The notes: a model not told the origin generated them from the letters alone. 38,601 bases of DNA from Bilophila sp964538355 (GCA_964538355.1 CAZIFC010000021.1:1-38601); one strand, 5' to 3'. Shown: positions 1 through 7,647, counted from the first letter of the stretch. Numbers and translations: made by a program.

Positions 1-507
1 TACGTCAACGCCATCGTGAAGCCGTTGTTCGACCTGTTCAAGCCCATGCCGCCCATCGCGTGGGTATCCATCGCCATCCTGTGGTTCGGCATCGGCGAAA
101 TGTCCAAGGTGTTCATCATCATCATCGGTACGTTCGTCCCCTGTCTGCTCAACGCATACAACGGCGTCCGCCTCGTAGACCCCGAACTCTATGACGTCAT
201 CCGCGTCCTCGGCGGCAACCGCCGGGATGAAATCTTCCATGTGTGTTTCCCGGCCTCCTTCCCCGCCGTGTTCGCCGGACTCCAGATCTCCCTCAGCTCC
301 GCATGGACCTGCGTTCTGGCCGCCGAACTGATGAACTCCCGCGACGGCATGGGCTTCCTCATCAAGCGCGGTATGGATACCCACCAGCCGACTCTGGTTC
401 TGGGCGGCATGATCCTCATCGCGGCGGCAGCCTATGGAACCTCCCTGCTGGTCACGCTTCTTGAAGGCAGGCTCTGCCCCTGGAAGCGCAGCATCGAAAA
501 CCTTTAA
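1..507 (+). CDS. ABC transporter permease, SsuC/TauC type (5' end cut off by the window)
   Basis: Inner-membrane permease of an ABC importer of the nitrate/sulfonate/taurine class. The reading frame is open from base 1, so the start lies upstream of the window. At least 168 residues are visible. They include hydrophobic helices, among them one around MPPIAWVSIAILWFGIG, and the cytoplasmic EAA-type loop that docks the ATPase (VIRVLGGNRRDEIFHVCFP, followed by the hydrophobic segment with AGLQISLSSAW). A final helix precedes a basic C-terminus. The next gene, 24 bases downstream, is the matching ATPase, and two binding proteins follow, so this is the membrane part of one importer. The substrate cannot be read from the sequence; sulfonate, taurine or another small anion or organic are the family possibilities. 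Confidence 0.9.
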   Translation, partial: YVNAIVKPLFDLFKPMPPIAWVSIAILWFGIGEMSKVFIIIIGTFVPCLLNAYNGVRLVDPELYDVIRVLGGNRRDEIFHVCFPASFPAVFAGLQISLSSAWTCVLAAELMNSRDGMGFLIKRGMDTHQPTLVLGGMILIAAAAYGTSLLVTLLEGRLCPWKRSIENL

Positions 508-531
508 TCACAGCTTGAGAAAGGAAAGCAT

Positions 532-1311
532 ATGACCATCTGCGACTGCGAACCGAAGCTCAAACTCCGCTGTGAAAACGTCAGCAAGACCTTCATCCAG
601 AAGGGCAATCAGGAAGTTCCCGTAATCCGCAACGTAACGCTTGACGTGTATGAAAACGAATTTCTGGTCGTCCTCGGCCCCGGACAGTGCGGCAAGTCCA
701 CCCTGCTGAAGATCTTTGCCGGACTGGAGCAGCCCGATACCGGATTCGTGACACTCGACGGGCAGCCCATTGTCGGCCCCGGCCCAGACCGAGGCATCGT
801 TTTCCAGGGCTATATGCTCTTTGCATGGAAAAACGTTCGTGATAATGTTGAGCTAGGTCTTAAGCTCCGCAATGTCCCGGCAAACGAACGCCACGAGATC
901 GCCCAGCATTATATTGACATGGTTGGACTTACCGGGTTTGAAAAGCACTATCCGCATCAGCTCTCCGGCGGCATGAAGCAGCGTGTGGGCATTGCCCGCG
1001 CCTATGCAAACTCCCCCAACATCATGCTGCTGGACGAACCCTTCGGACAGCTGGACGCCCAGACCCGCATGTTCATGCAGAAGGAAACGGCCCGCATCTG
1101 GGAACAGGAAAAGCGCACGGTCATCTTCGTCACCAACAATATCGACGAAGCCCTGTTCCTCGGTGACCGCATCGTCCTTATGGAAGGGAAACTTCCCGGA
1201 ACCATCAAGACCGAATACATCATCGACCTGCCCCGGCCCCGCGAGCATACCAGCATGGAACTGCTGAAGCTGCGCTCCATTATCACCGACAACACGGCAC
1301 TGGTACTGTAA
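532..1311 (+). CDS. ABC transporter ATP-binding protein, SsuB/TauB type, with Asn at the switch-His position
   Basis: Cytoplasmic ATPase energising the permease encoded just upstream; 259 residues, normal for the family. The start has a good AAAGGAAA ribosome binding site. Visible motifs: Walker A GPGQCGKST (residues 49-57), Q-loop Gln92, signature LSGGMKQR (144-151), Walker B IMLLDEP with Asp168 and Glu169, and D-loop. Two departures from the usual consensus stand out. Walker A reads GPGQ where GPSG is common, although it still fits GxxxxGKS. The H-loop reads VTNNIDEA, so Asn202 stands where VTHD/VTHN normally supplies the switch histidine. The catalytic Glu169 is intact, so activity is possible. 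The stop is separated by one base from the next start, indicating one operon. Confidence 0.93.
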   Translation: MTICDCEPKLKLRCENVSKTFIQKGNQEVPVIRNVTLDVYENEFLVVLGPGQCGKSTLLKIFAGLEQPDTGFVTLDGQPIVGPGPDRGIVFQGYMLFAWKNVRDNVELGLKLRNVPANERHEIAQHYIDMVGLTGFEKHYPHQLSGGMKQRVGIARAYANSPNIMLLDEPFGQLDAQTRMFMQKETARIWEQEKRTVIFVTNNIDEALFLGDRIVLMEGKLPGTIKTEYIIDLPRPREHTSMELLKLRSIITDNTALVL

Positions 1312-1312
1312 T

Positions 1313-1684
1313 ATGGATACCGCCACGATCAGCCTTCTCATCGGATGCCTGTCCGCAGGGCTGATCTGGTGGGCCATCCGCGCATTCGTCCGGCGCGTTC
1401 CGGGCGAACCCGTGCGGGAACGCGGCAATACGCAGCCAGGGGATGACGCTCCGTGGGAACATACGGAGTCCGTATACAGGAAGCTCCTGTATCTCAGGCT
1501 CGCAAGCCTGTGCCTGTGCCTGCTCGCCGCAGCCGTTCTCTACCTCCGCATGGGTACGGTGTTCGCCGTCCTCATCGCCGGAGCCGGATGCCTGCTGCAA
1601 TTCGCGGCCTACCGCATCCGCACCCGGCATGTGCAGGCCGTCCGCCGGGCGGCCCTTGCCGAAGAACAGAAAGAGGCCCGCTAG
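1313..1684 (+). CDS. Small membrane protein of unknown function in the ABC importer operon
   Basis: A 123-residue protein not recognised as a known family. It has an N-terminal hydrophobic segment (about residues 5-25), a basic and acidic linker, two further hydrophobic segments (about 62-79 and 82-101), and a charged C-terminus rich in Arg, Ala and Glu. Three membrane spans are therefore likely. The ATG lies one base after the ATPase stop, which strongly suggests translational coupling and the same mRNA. It is not a second classical permease, being too short and lacking an EAA loop. A role as an accessory or assembly subunit of the importer is inference from position only. Confidence 0.75.
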   Translation: MDTATISLLIGCLSAGLIWWAIRAFVRRVPGEPVRERGNTQPGDDAPWEHTESVYRKLLYLRLASLCLCLLAAAVLYLRMGTVFAVLIAGAGCLLQFAAYRIRTRHVQAVRRAALAEEQKEAR

Positions 1685-1703
1685 GGCCGCAAGAGACGTC
1701 ATG

Positions 1704-1718
1704 GCATGCCAAGCATGC
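1704..1718 (+). repeat. Short hairpin GCATGC-CAA-GCATGC between the small membrane gene and the first binding protein
   Basis: GCATGC occurs twice, separated by CAA. Each copy is itself palindromic, so the two can pair as a 6-bp stem. There is no T-run, so it is not a terminator. Hairpins ahead of binding-protein genes can stabilise the downstream mRNA, but that role is only inferred here. Confidence 0.3.
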
Positions 1719-1775
1719 TCGTGATACAGGGTAGAGGGATTTTCCTCAGGACAATTTCAACTTGGAGGAACTGGT

Positions 1776-2855
1776 ATGCGTTTCAAGAAGCTCATCAGTG
1801 CGTTTCTCGCCGCCGCCATGTGCGTTTCATTGGCTGGAATGGCCTTTGCCGAGAAGCTGACCAAGGTTCCCACCGCGTGGATGGACGAACACGAGACCTT
1901 CCTCATGTGGTACGCGAAGGAAAAGGGCTGGGACAAGGAAGCCGGCCTTGATATCGACATCCAGTACTTCGGTTCCGGCATGGATATCCTGAATGCCCTT
2001 CCGTCCGGCTCGTGGGTCTTCGCCGGCATGGGCGCGGTTCCCGCCATGATGGGCAACCTGCGCTACGGCACTTCCGTCATCGCCATCGGCAATGACGAAT
2101 CCATGACCAACTCCGTGCTCGTCCGCCCCGACAACCCGATCGCCAAGGTGAAGGGCTATAACAAGAACTTCCCCGAAATCCTCGGCAGCCCCGACACCGT
2201 GAAGGGCAAGACCTTCCTGACCACCACCGTTTCCTCCGCCCACTATGCCCTGAGTTCCTGGCTCAAGGTTCTGGGCCTGTCCGACAAGGACATCACCATC
2301 AAGAACATGGATCAGGCGCAGGCTCTGGCCGCGTTTGACAACAACATCGGCGACGGCGTGGCCCTGTGGGCTCCCCACATGTACGCCGGACAGGAAAAGG
2401 GCTGGAAGATCGCCGGCGACCTGAACATGTGCAAGGTCGGTAACCCCATCGTCCTGATCGCCGACACCAAGTACGCTGAAAAGAACCCTGAAATCACCGC
2501 CAAGTTCCTCGGCATCTACTTGCGCGCCGTCAACATGCTCCAGAAGGAACCGCTGGAATCCCTCGTTCCCGAATATCAGCGATTCTTCCTCGAATGGGCC
2601 GGCAAGAACTATTCCCCCGAACTGTCCCTCACCGACCTGAAGACGCACCCCGTCTACAACCTGGAAGAACAGCTCGCCCTGTTCGATACGTCCAAGGGCA
2701 TGAGCACCGCTCAGAAGTGGCAGAGCGACATCGCGAAGTTCTTCGCCGGTGTGGGCAGCATCAACAAGGACGAGCTGAAGAAGGTTGAAAACGGTGCTTA
2801 CGCTACCGACAAGTACCTGAAGCTGGTCCAGACCCCCATCCCCAGCTACAAGTAA
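1776..2855 (+). CDS. ABC transporter substrate-binding protein 1 (SsuA/NMT1-like)
   Basis: Periplasmic receptor for the importer; 359 residues. A Sec signal peptide covers about residues 1-25 (basic MRFKK, hydrophobic core, AFA cleavage motif). The start is preceded by GGAGG at good spacing. The mature part begins with the family pattern of a substrate-facing strand (KVPTAWM), then WYAKEKGWDKEAGLDI, typical of SsuA/TauA/ThiY folds. A block with TTVSSAHYALSSWL and IKNMDQAQALAAF forms the second lobe. There is no lipobox, so it is probably soluble in the periplasm. It is followed 102 bases later by a close paralogue with the same blocks. The ligand is unknown; the sulfonate/taurine/nitrate superfamily is certain only at family level. 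Confidence 0.9.
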   Translation: MRFKKLISAFLAAAMCVSLAGMAFAEKLTKVPTAWMDEHETFLMWYAKEKGWDKEAGLDIDIQYFGSGMDILNALPSGSWVFAGMGAVPAMMGNLRYGTSVIAIGNDESMTNSVLVRPDNPIAKVKGYNKNFPEILGSPDTVKGKTFLTTTVSSAHYALSSWLKVLGLSDKDITIKNMDQAQALAAFDNNIGDGVALWAPHMYAGQEKGWKIAGDLNMCKVGNPIVLIADTKYAEKNPEITAKFLGIYLRAVNMLQKEPLESLVPEYQRFFLEWAGKNYSPELSLTDLKTHPVYNLEEQLALFDTSKGMSTAQKWQSDIAKFFAGVGSINKDELKKVENGAYATDKYLKLVQTPIPSYK

Positions 2856-2957
2856 GCCATAAGCCAATGCCGCGGGGCAGAGAGCCTCGGCTTTCTGCCC
2901 CGCCCCCTCTTGCCTCCTTTCCCCCTCTTCCCTACAAGTTTTACAGGAGTACCCCTC

Positions 2958-4034
2958 ATGAACGTCAAAAAATGGCTTCGTGGTCTCTGCGCCGCTCTGC
3001 TCTGCGTAGCCTCGGTGGGCACGGCGGACGCCGCTACGCTCCAGAAAGTCCCGACCGCATGGATGGGCGCACAGGAAACCTTCCCCATCTGGTACGCCAA
3101 ACAGAAGGGATGGGACAAGGAAGTCGGGCTTGATGTCCAGCTGCTCTACTTCAGCTCCGGCATGGATGCCCTCAACACCCTCCCCGCCAAAACCTGGGTT
3201 TTCGGCGGCATGGGAGCCATCCCCGCCATGCTCGGCGCGTTGCGCTATGATACGACCGTCATTGCGGCCTGCAACGACGAGGCTCTGGTCAACGCGGTCA
3301 TGGTGCGCGGCGACAGCCCGATCATGAAAACGAAGGGCTACAACAAGAGCTACCCCAACGTGTACGGTACGCCCGAAACCGTGAAGGGGAAAACGGTGCT
3401 CTGCACGACGGTATCCTCCGCCCATTTCGCGCTGAGCTCATGGCTCAAGGCCCTCGGCCTCACCGAAAAGGACGTAACCATCAAGAACATGGATCAGGCT
3501 TCCGCGCTCGCCGCCTTTGAATACGGCATCGGCGACATCGTGACCCTGTGGGCCCCGCTCACCTACGTCGGCGAAAAAAGCGGCTGGAAGGTCGCCAGCA
3601 CGCCGAAGGCCTGCTATCAGGGCCTGCCCGTCCTGATTGTGGCGGATCGCGAATATGCGGACAAGAACCCCGAAGTCACCGCCAAATTTCTCAGCATCTA
3701 CATGCGGGCCATCGACATGATGCGCAACGCGACTCTGGAACAGCTCCTGCCCGAATACATGCGCTTCTATGTGGACTGGGCCGGAAGCGACTACAGCAGG
3801 GAGCTTGCCGAGATGGATCTGAAGAACCATCCCGTGTTCACGCTGGACGAACAGATCCAGATGTTCGACTCCGCCAGCGGCCCGAGCCAGATCCAGAACT
3901 GGCAGAGCGAACTGGCCCAGTTCTTTGCCGCCATCGGCAGACTGAATCAGGATGAGCTGAAACAGATAGAAGACAGCCACTATGTCACCGACAAGTTTCT
4001 GAAACTTGCCAGGCCACAACACCCCGCCAAGTAA
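2958..4034 (+). CDS. ABC transporter substrate-binding protein 2, paralogue of the preceding gene
   Basis: A second periplasmic receptor of 358 residues. The ATG at 2958 is chosen because AGGAG (2945-2949) sits 8 bases upstream and a clean signal peptide follows (MNVKKWLRG, hydrophobic core, TADA); the frame also has a TTG at 2910 without such support. Colinear blocks shared with the first receptor include KVPTAWM, WYAKxKGWDKExGLD, TTVSSAHxALSSWLKxLGL, IKNMDQAxALAAF and the C-terminal xVTDKxLKL. This shows a tandem duplication that has since diverged. Residues between the blocks differ enough to allow a different ligand. It is the last gene of the operon and a strong hairpin follows. Confidence 0.9.
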   Translation: MNVKKWLRGLCAALLCVASVGTADAATLQKVPTAWMGAQETFPIWYAKQKGWDKEVGLDVQLLYFSSGMDALNTLPAKTWVFGGMGAIPAMLGALRYDTTVIAACNDEALVNAVMVRGDSPIMKTKGYNKSYPNVYGTPETVKGKTVLCTTVSSAHFALSSWLKALGLTEKDVTIKNMDQASALAAFEYGIGDIVTLWAPLTYVGEKSGWKVASTPKACYQGLPVLIVADREYADKNPEVTAKFLSIYMRAIDMMRNATLEQLLPEYMRFYVDWAGSDYSRELAEMDLKNHPVFTLDEQIQMFDSASGPSQIQNWQSELAQFFAAIGRLNQDELKQIEDSHYVTDKFLKLARPQHPAK

Positions 4035-4104
4035 ACGGAAAGGCTCAGGCCCCCGCTTGTGGAGCAACCTCCCCTCCCACAAGAGCCGCTGTGCCTTCCA
4101 TACG

Positions 4105-4144
4105 ACAACTCTCCGCACGGCCCCAGGGCACTGCGGAGAGTTGT
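4105..4144 (+). terminator. Terminator of the ABC importer operon
   Basis: A perfect 13-bp stem (4105-4117 pairs with 4132-4144, ACAACTCTCCGCA against TGCGGAGAGTTGT) with a 14-base loop, followed by a T-rich stretch (TTTATCGTT). It lies 70 bases after the second binding-protein stop. A weaker hairpin precedes it (CTTGTGG at 4056-4062 with CCACAAG at 4077-4083). In the minus direction no T-run follows, so it mainly serves the plus-strand operon. Confidence 0.75.
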
Positions 4145-4167
4145 TTATCGTTCAGCAAAGGGACAGC

Positions 4168-4413
4168 CTAGGCATTCGGCATGTCGCACCCTTCCCACGC
4201 TTCCGGCAGAACACGGACAAAAGGCCGCCAGTCCTCCGCAGCCCGATCCTCTTCCGTAAAGCTGTAGGCCCGCACATCGGAAAAGCCGGTTTCACCGATA
4301 AAATGCCCCCGGACCAGCCGCCCCCCGGCACGCGTGACAAAGTCGTCGCCATAGCCCGAGCGCGTCATCAAGGCTCCCTGTTCCGCCTGCGTAACCATTT
4401 CTTCTATCCGCAT
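4168..4413 (-). CDS. Small protein resembling the phage DUF2829/Tad2 family
   Basis: An 81-residue acidic protein with an unusually clear ribosome binding site: GAGGAG (complement of 4419-4424) five bases before the ATG. The N-terminus MRIEEMVTQAEQGALMTRSGY fits the opening helix and strand of DUF2829-type proteins (xxEALxxLKxGKKVxRxxW pattern). The C-terminal part AYSFTEEDRAAEDWRPF fits their closing signature (Y-x-FT-x-EDLLA-x-DW). That family is mostly phage-encoded; one branch, Tad2, sequesters the cyclic ADP-ribose signal of the Thoeris defence. The match is made by eye and the middle of the protein is not diagnostic. The gene stands alone between a terminator and a regulator gene, so it may be a prophage remnant. 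An unrelated orphan small protein is the alternative. Confidence 0.55.
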   Translation of the reverse strand: MRIEEMVTQAEQGALMTRSGYGDDFVTRAGGRLVRGHFIGETGFSDVRAYSFTEEDRAAEDWRPFVRVLPEAWEGCDMPNA

Positions 4414-4424
4414 GTTTTCTCCTC

Positions 4425-4736
4425 AGGCCGCGCTGTCCCGGATGGCTTGGCCTCTCGGCTCACGATAACGGAGTACCGCCCTCTTCAGACTGGAGAGCCT
4501 GCGACAGATGACCGCCCCGACCAGCAACGCCTTACCGGTCTTCGGCTCACCCCGGAACAGTACGGCCCGAAAAAAGGAGGCCAGGCAAAGGTGCGGTCTG
4601 GAAAGGCCGCCGGGTATTCGAAAGGGAAACACCCCGGTGAAACGTATCCTGATGCCGGGAAAAAGAACTGCCCTGCCCGTTCATGGATGCCTTTCCTGTT
4701 CCCGAATCAGATCAGGGGCATCCCTGCACTCGGAAT
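4425..4736. other. Gap between the small Tad2-like gene and the LuxR regulator: no convincing gene
   Basis: A minus-strand frame (GTG at 4632 to a TGA at 4423-4425) would encode a 69-residue basic peptide. Its TGA overlaps the GAGGAG of the downstream small gene, as in coupled genes. However, it has no ribosome binding site of its own and I recognise no family, so it could equally be the decayed 3' end of a former phage gene. Nothing else is supported here. Confidence 0.3.
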
Positions 4737-6308
4737 CTACCGATTACTCGTGGGGTTTTGCACTTCCGCCACGCCAGCCGGCGTTGCCGTCACCAGCCAC
4801 GCCAGCTCGTGGCGGCTGCTGATCCCGAGACGGCGGTGGATATTCCGGATATGGGTTTTCAGCGTACTCGGCGAAATATTCAGGTTATCGCAAATCGTCG
4901 TGTCCGGGGTCTTCCGGGCCAGCAACGCCGCGATCATCGCCTGCTGGCGGGTCAGTCCCAGCTCTCGGAAATGGGATTCCAGCTCCTCAAGCGGCCACTC
5001 CATCAGCGAATGCGGGGTCGTGCCGGGCTGGGCCAACGCGCTCCGTTCCACGGCTGATTCGCCCTTTGCCATTCTGAAAAAGCCAACCTTCTCCAGATAA
5101 ACGACAAACACGAAACTACCCGCCAGAATCGCGAAGGCCTGAAAAGCGAACAGCGAGTTGAGCGAATCGCCCCGCGCGATGCTTTCCGCTATCAGGCCGC
5201 TGTTGTGGCTGCCCAGCCACGAAGCCAAGGCCAGGCCGCCCAGCCCAAAGACCAGCAGCCGCACCCTTTCCACTCCACGATAACAGGAGGCCGTATGGAA
5301 AAAAGCCGTCATCATATAGACGTTCAGCAACGTATACCCGAACAGCAACCCTCCGAGGGAAAGCCCCGGCGACTCCCGGTGCAGCAGGGGCCACGCCGTA
5401 TAGCCGACCACAAGCACAGGGATGACCAACAAAAAGGCGTACCAGATCGGCGAGCGATGGGCTTGCCCAAGGACAAGCAGGGCCGATAGCCCCCCAAGGG
5501 CCACCAGCAAGAGGACGCTCAGGCTCGGCTCGGGGAAAACAGGCTCCAACGCGCCGTAAAGGTTGTAATAGGCACTTTCGCTAAACGCCGTGAACAACCA
5601 GCCGCTCCAAAAGAACAACGGGATTCGGGCAAAAGGATACTGCCGCGTTTCGTCGCCCTCTTCAGCCGCCTGGCTTTGCGGAAGCAGGACAAGCAATGCA
5701 GGCAAAAGAATCGCAAAGAACACCCAGTATCGTCCCGGGCACAGCAGCACCAGATAGTTGAGCACAGGCGTCATGATGCTGGTCAGGCCAAGAGCCAATA
5801 CCAGCCGCCCCCCGGAAAAGCCCGACAGGGCCAGCCCGATGCGGCACCCTGCCATCCCGGCTCCGATTCCGGCAAACGCACTGATGGCCCAGCCCCATAC
5901 CCGGATCCACTTCCCGTACTCTTCAGAAACCGGCACGACCATGAGCAGGACCGGCGTCCACATCAGGGCCAGCGTCAGGAGGCGGAGGTTCAGCGGCGTA
6001 CCGCCCGGGGCCGTTGGGCCATACTCCTGGCCCGCTTCCGTCCTGCCCCCCAAAAAATGCAGCCGCAGGCCATAGGCGACAAGGCCAACCCCCGCAAAGA
6101 GCGGCATATGAAAAAGCTGCCCCGCTTCGTCATTGTAGGGGATCAGGCCGGGAGAGCTGTACAGGCGGAAAGCCTGCCACAGCCACGAAAAGAACAGTGC
6201 TGACAGAAGGACCGTGCCGAGCAACGACCACACTGCTCGAGCATCCGAAGGCCAGACGCCCTGTTCCGCAGAACTTCCCACTGACGGGTCAACAATGCCT
6301 TTTCTCAC
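4737..6308 (-). CDS. Membrane-bound LuxR-family transcriptional regulator (12-TM sensor domain plus HTH)
   Basis: A 523-residue regulator. The N-terminal ~410 residues contain about twelve hydrophobic spans (for example VWSLLGTVLLSALFFSWLW and YWVFFAILLPALLVLLP) arranged like an MFS-type transporter. A linker and a C-terminal GerE/LuxR helix-turn-helix follow (LTRQQAMIAALL, then ICDNLNISPSTLKTHIRNIH and RRLGISSRHEL). The GTG at 6308 is preferred because GGAG lies 5 bases upstream; an in-frame GTG at 6365 would add 19 residues but has no ribosome binding site. Proteins of this plan are abundant in gut Eggerthellaceae and Desulfovibrionaceae and are thought to sense small molecules at the membrane. 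It lies downstream of, and on the same strand as, a TRAP receptor, so that ligand or system is a plausible target. Confidence 0.88.
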   Translation of the reverse strand: MRKGIVDPSVGSSAEQGVWPSDARAVWSLLGTVLLSALFFSWLWQAFRLYSSPGLIPYNDEAGQLFHMPLFAGVGLVAYGLRLHFLGGRTEAGQEYGPTAPGGTPLNLRLLTLALMWTPVLLMVVPVSEEYGKWIRVWGWAISAFAGIGAGMAGCRIGLALSGFSGGRLVLALGLTSIMTPVLNYLVLLCPGRYWVFFAILLPALLVLLPQSQAAEEGDETRQYPFARIPLFFWSGWLFTAFSESAYYNLYGALEPVFPEPSLSVLLLVALGGLSALLVLGQAHRSPIWYAFLLVIPVLVVGYTAWPLLHRESPGLSLGGLLFGYTLLNVYMMTAFFHTASCYRGVERVRLLVFGLGGLALASWLGSHNSGLIAESIARGDSLNSLFAFQAFAILAGSFVFVVYLEKVGFFRMAKGESAVERSALAQPGTTPHSLMEWPLEELESHFRELGLTRQQAMIAALLARKTPDTTICDNLNISPSTLKTHIRNIHRRLGISSRHELAWLVTATPAGVAEVQNPTSNR

Positions 6309-6618
6309 AGAGACTCCAAGGTTATGGCGAAAGCGGCCGTCACGGTTCCTGTAAGGGGGAAGCACACGATGGACGGCGGCTCTGCCAAGCTATTTTTGTC
6401 ATCCATTTTTGAAAACAGCAGGACAAAAATGGAAATATCTAGTTATTTACTGTAAATACAAAAAATTGTCTTACCTTTTTGTCAGCTTTTCAAAACAGCG
6501 CGGAAAGGGCCTGCCCGCCCGGGAAAACCGGCAACAGCCATCCGCCCGAAGCCATCCGGCGGCGGAGGCGGAAAACGGCCTCAGGCACGGGCTGTTGTAA
6601 CGCACCCGACTCCGCCTG
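6309..6618. other. 310-bp AT-rich gap upstream of the LuxR gene
   Basis: No gene is seen. The stretch 6390-6490 is much more AT-rich than its surroundings and holds three copies of a TTTTTGTC element (see the separate entry). It probably contains the promoter of the membrane LuxR gene and the end of the DctP transcript. The part from 6500 to 6618 is GC-rich with no feature I can support. Confidence 0.5.
6392..6484. promoter_or_regulatory. Inverted and direct repeats of TTTTTGTC, candidate operator of the LuxR gene
   Basis: ATTTTTGTC (6392-6400) and its exact reverse complement GACAAAAAT (6422-6430) form a 9-bp inverted repeat with a 21-base spacer. TTTTTGTCA recurs in direct orientation at 6476-6484. 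All three copies lie in the AT-rich DNA just upstream of the minus-strand LuxR gene. This is the layout expected of an operator for an autoregulated dimer, but which protein binds is unknown. Confidence 0.4.
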
Positions 6619-7647
6619 TCACTGTTGGGTCGCAACCACGAGATCGACCAGCTCCTGCGGCAGGGTGAACCGGAACCGTTCCCAGACGGGACGGGTTTTT
6701 TCCTTCAGCTCGGCAAGCTGTTCTTCCGTGGGTTCGACAACAACGATGCCCGCATCCAGAAATTCCTTGCGGGCCTCCTCCTCGGACTGGGGAGCCAGCA
6801 CTTCGCGCTGATACTTCAACGCCTCTTCAGCAGATTCCCTGATAATAGTCCTGACTTGCGGGTGCAGCCCGTTCCACCACTTCAGGTTGGCACACAGGAT
6901 CTGCATACTGTAGTTGTGGTGGGTTACAAAGGCATGCCGGAGCACATCCTTGTGTTCAGCCCCCAGCAGAAAAGAAAACGTATTGCCTTCCCCTTCCACG
7001 ATCCCTTCACTCAGCCCGGTGCGGGTTTCGCCCCATGCCAGGAACTTGGGCTTCATGCCAAGGGCCTTTGCCACCTCTATCTCTACGAGTGACGCGGTGG
7101 TGCGGATCTGGATACCCTTCAGATCTTCCAGCGAACGCATGGGCTTTTTGACTGTGAAGAAATCACGGTAGCCATATTCGGCATACATGATCGGCTCCAG
7201 TCTGGCCTCATTGAACTTTCCTTTCAGGAAACGGTTAAGCTCGCCGTGATCAATGGCCTCATACAGCTTCTGCTGGTGTTCCGGGCTGGTGATGTACGGC
7301 AAATCGAAAACCATCAGCGAAGGCACTTCGGGCGTCAGGTTGGGGCTGGAGCTGACGGCCATTTCCAGACCGCCGTTCTGCGCGCCCTTGAGCATAACCT
7401 CGTCACTTCCCAAAACGGCGTTGGGAAAGACGTGCACCTTGATTTTGCCCTTCGATTTCTGCGCGACCAGTTCGGCAAACCTCTCGAAAGCCCGCGTTGT
7501 ATGATGCCCCGGCGGACAGGGATGGGCCAGCCGAAAGCGAACTCTCGGTCCGGTATATTCTGCATGCGCTGAATCCAGCGTGCCCCAAAGAAGCATGAGG
7601 GCCACGGGCAGCAACGCCAAGGCCATGTATCGGAGATACCCTTTCAT
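6619..7647 (-). CDS. TRAP transporter substrate-binding protein, DctP family
   Basis: Periplasmic receptor of a tripartite ATP-independent transporter; 342 residues, typical length. The ATG at 7647 is chosen because AGAGGAAA lies just upstream and a signal peptide follows (MKGYLRYMALALLPVALML to SAHA). The mature chain carries DctP hallmarks: the opening strand RFRLAHPCPPGHHTTRAFERFAELVAQKSKGKIKVHVF, the region with LGSDEVMLKGAQNGGLEMA, and the helix around RTTASLVEIEVAKALGMKP with a conserved Arg that usually binds the ligand carboxylate or sulfonate. The DctQ and DctM membrane subunits are absent on both sides, so the receptor is an orphan. It may serve a distant transporter or act with the membrane LuxR regulator encoded next. 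The ligand is unknown. Confidence 0.92.
   Translation of the reverse strand: MKGYLRYMALALLPVALMLLWGTLDSAHAEYTGPRVRFRLAHPCPPGHHTTRAFERFAELVAQKSKGKIKVHVFPNAVLGSDEVMLKGAQNGGLEMAVSSSPNLTPEVPSLMVFDLPYITSPEHQQKLYEAIDHGELNRFLKGKFNEARLEPIMYAEYGYRDFFTVKKPMRSLEDLKGIQIRTTASLVEIEVAKALGMKPKFLAWGETRTGLSEGIVEGEGNTFSFLLGAEHKDVLRHAFVTHHNYSMQILCANLKWWNGLHPQVRTIIRESAEEALKYQREVLAPQSEEEARKEFLDAGIVVVEPTEEQLAELKEKTRPVWERFRFTLPQELVDLVVATQQ

Noticed and set aside
1827..3425. Long minus-strand open frame (532 codons) across both binding-protein genes
   Set aside because: It is antisense to two well-supported genes, has low-complexity Gly/Val/His-rich composition and no ribosome binding site; GC-rich codon use opens this frame.
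4423..4632. 69-codon minus-strand frame upstream of the Tad2-like gene
   Set aside because: The stop overlaps the next ribosome binding site, but its own GTG start has no such site and no family is recognised; kept only as a remark in the gap entry.
4006..5100. Plus-strand frame of 364 codons spanning the end of the importer operon and the LuxR gene
   Set aside because: It crosses a strong terminator and two other genes, and its product is Pro/Arg-rich without domains.
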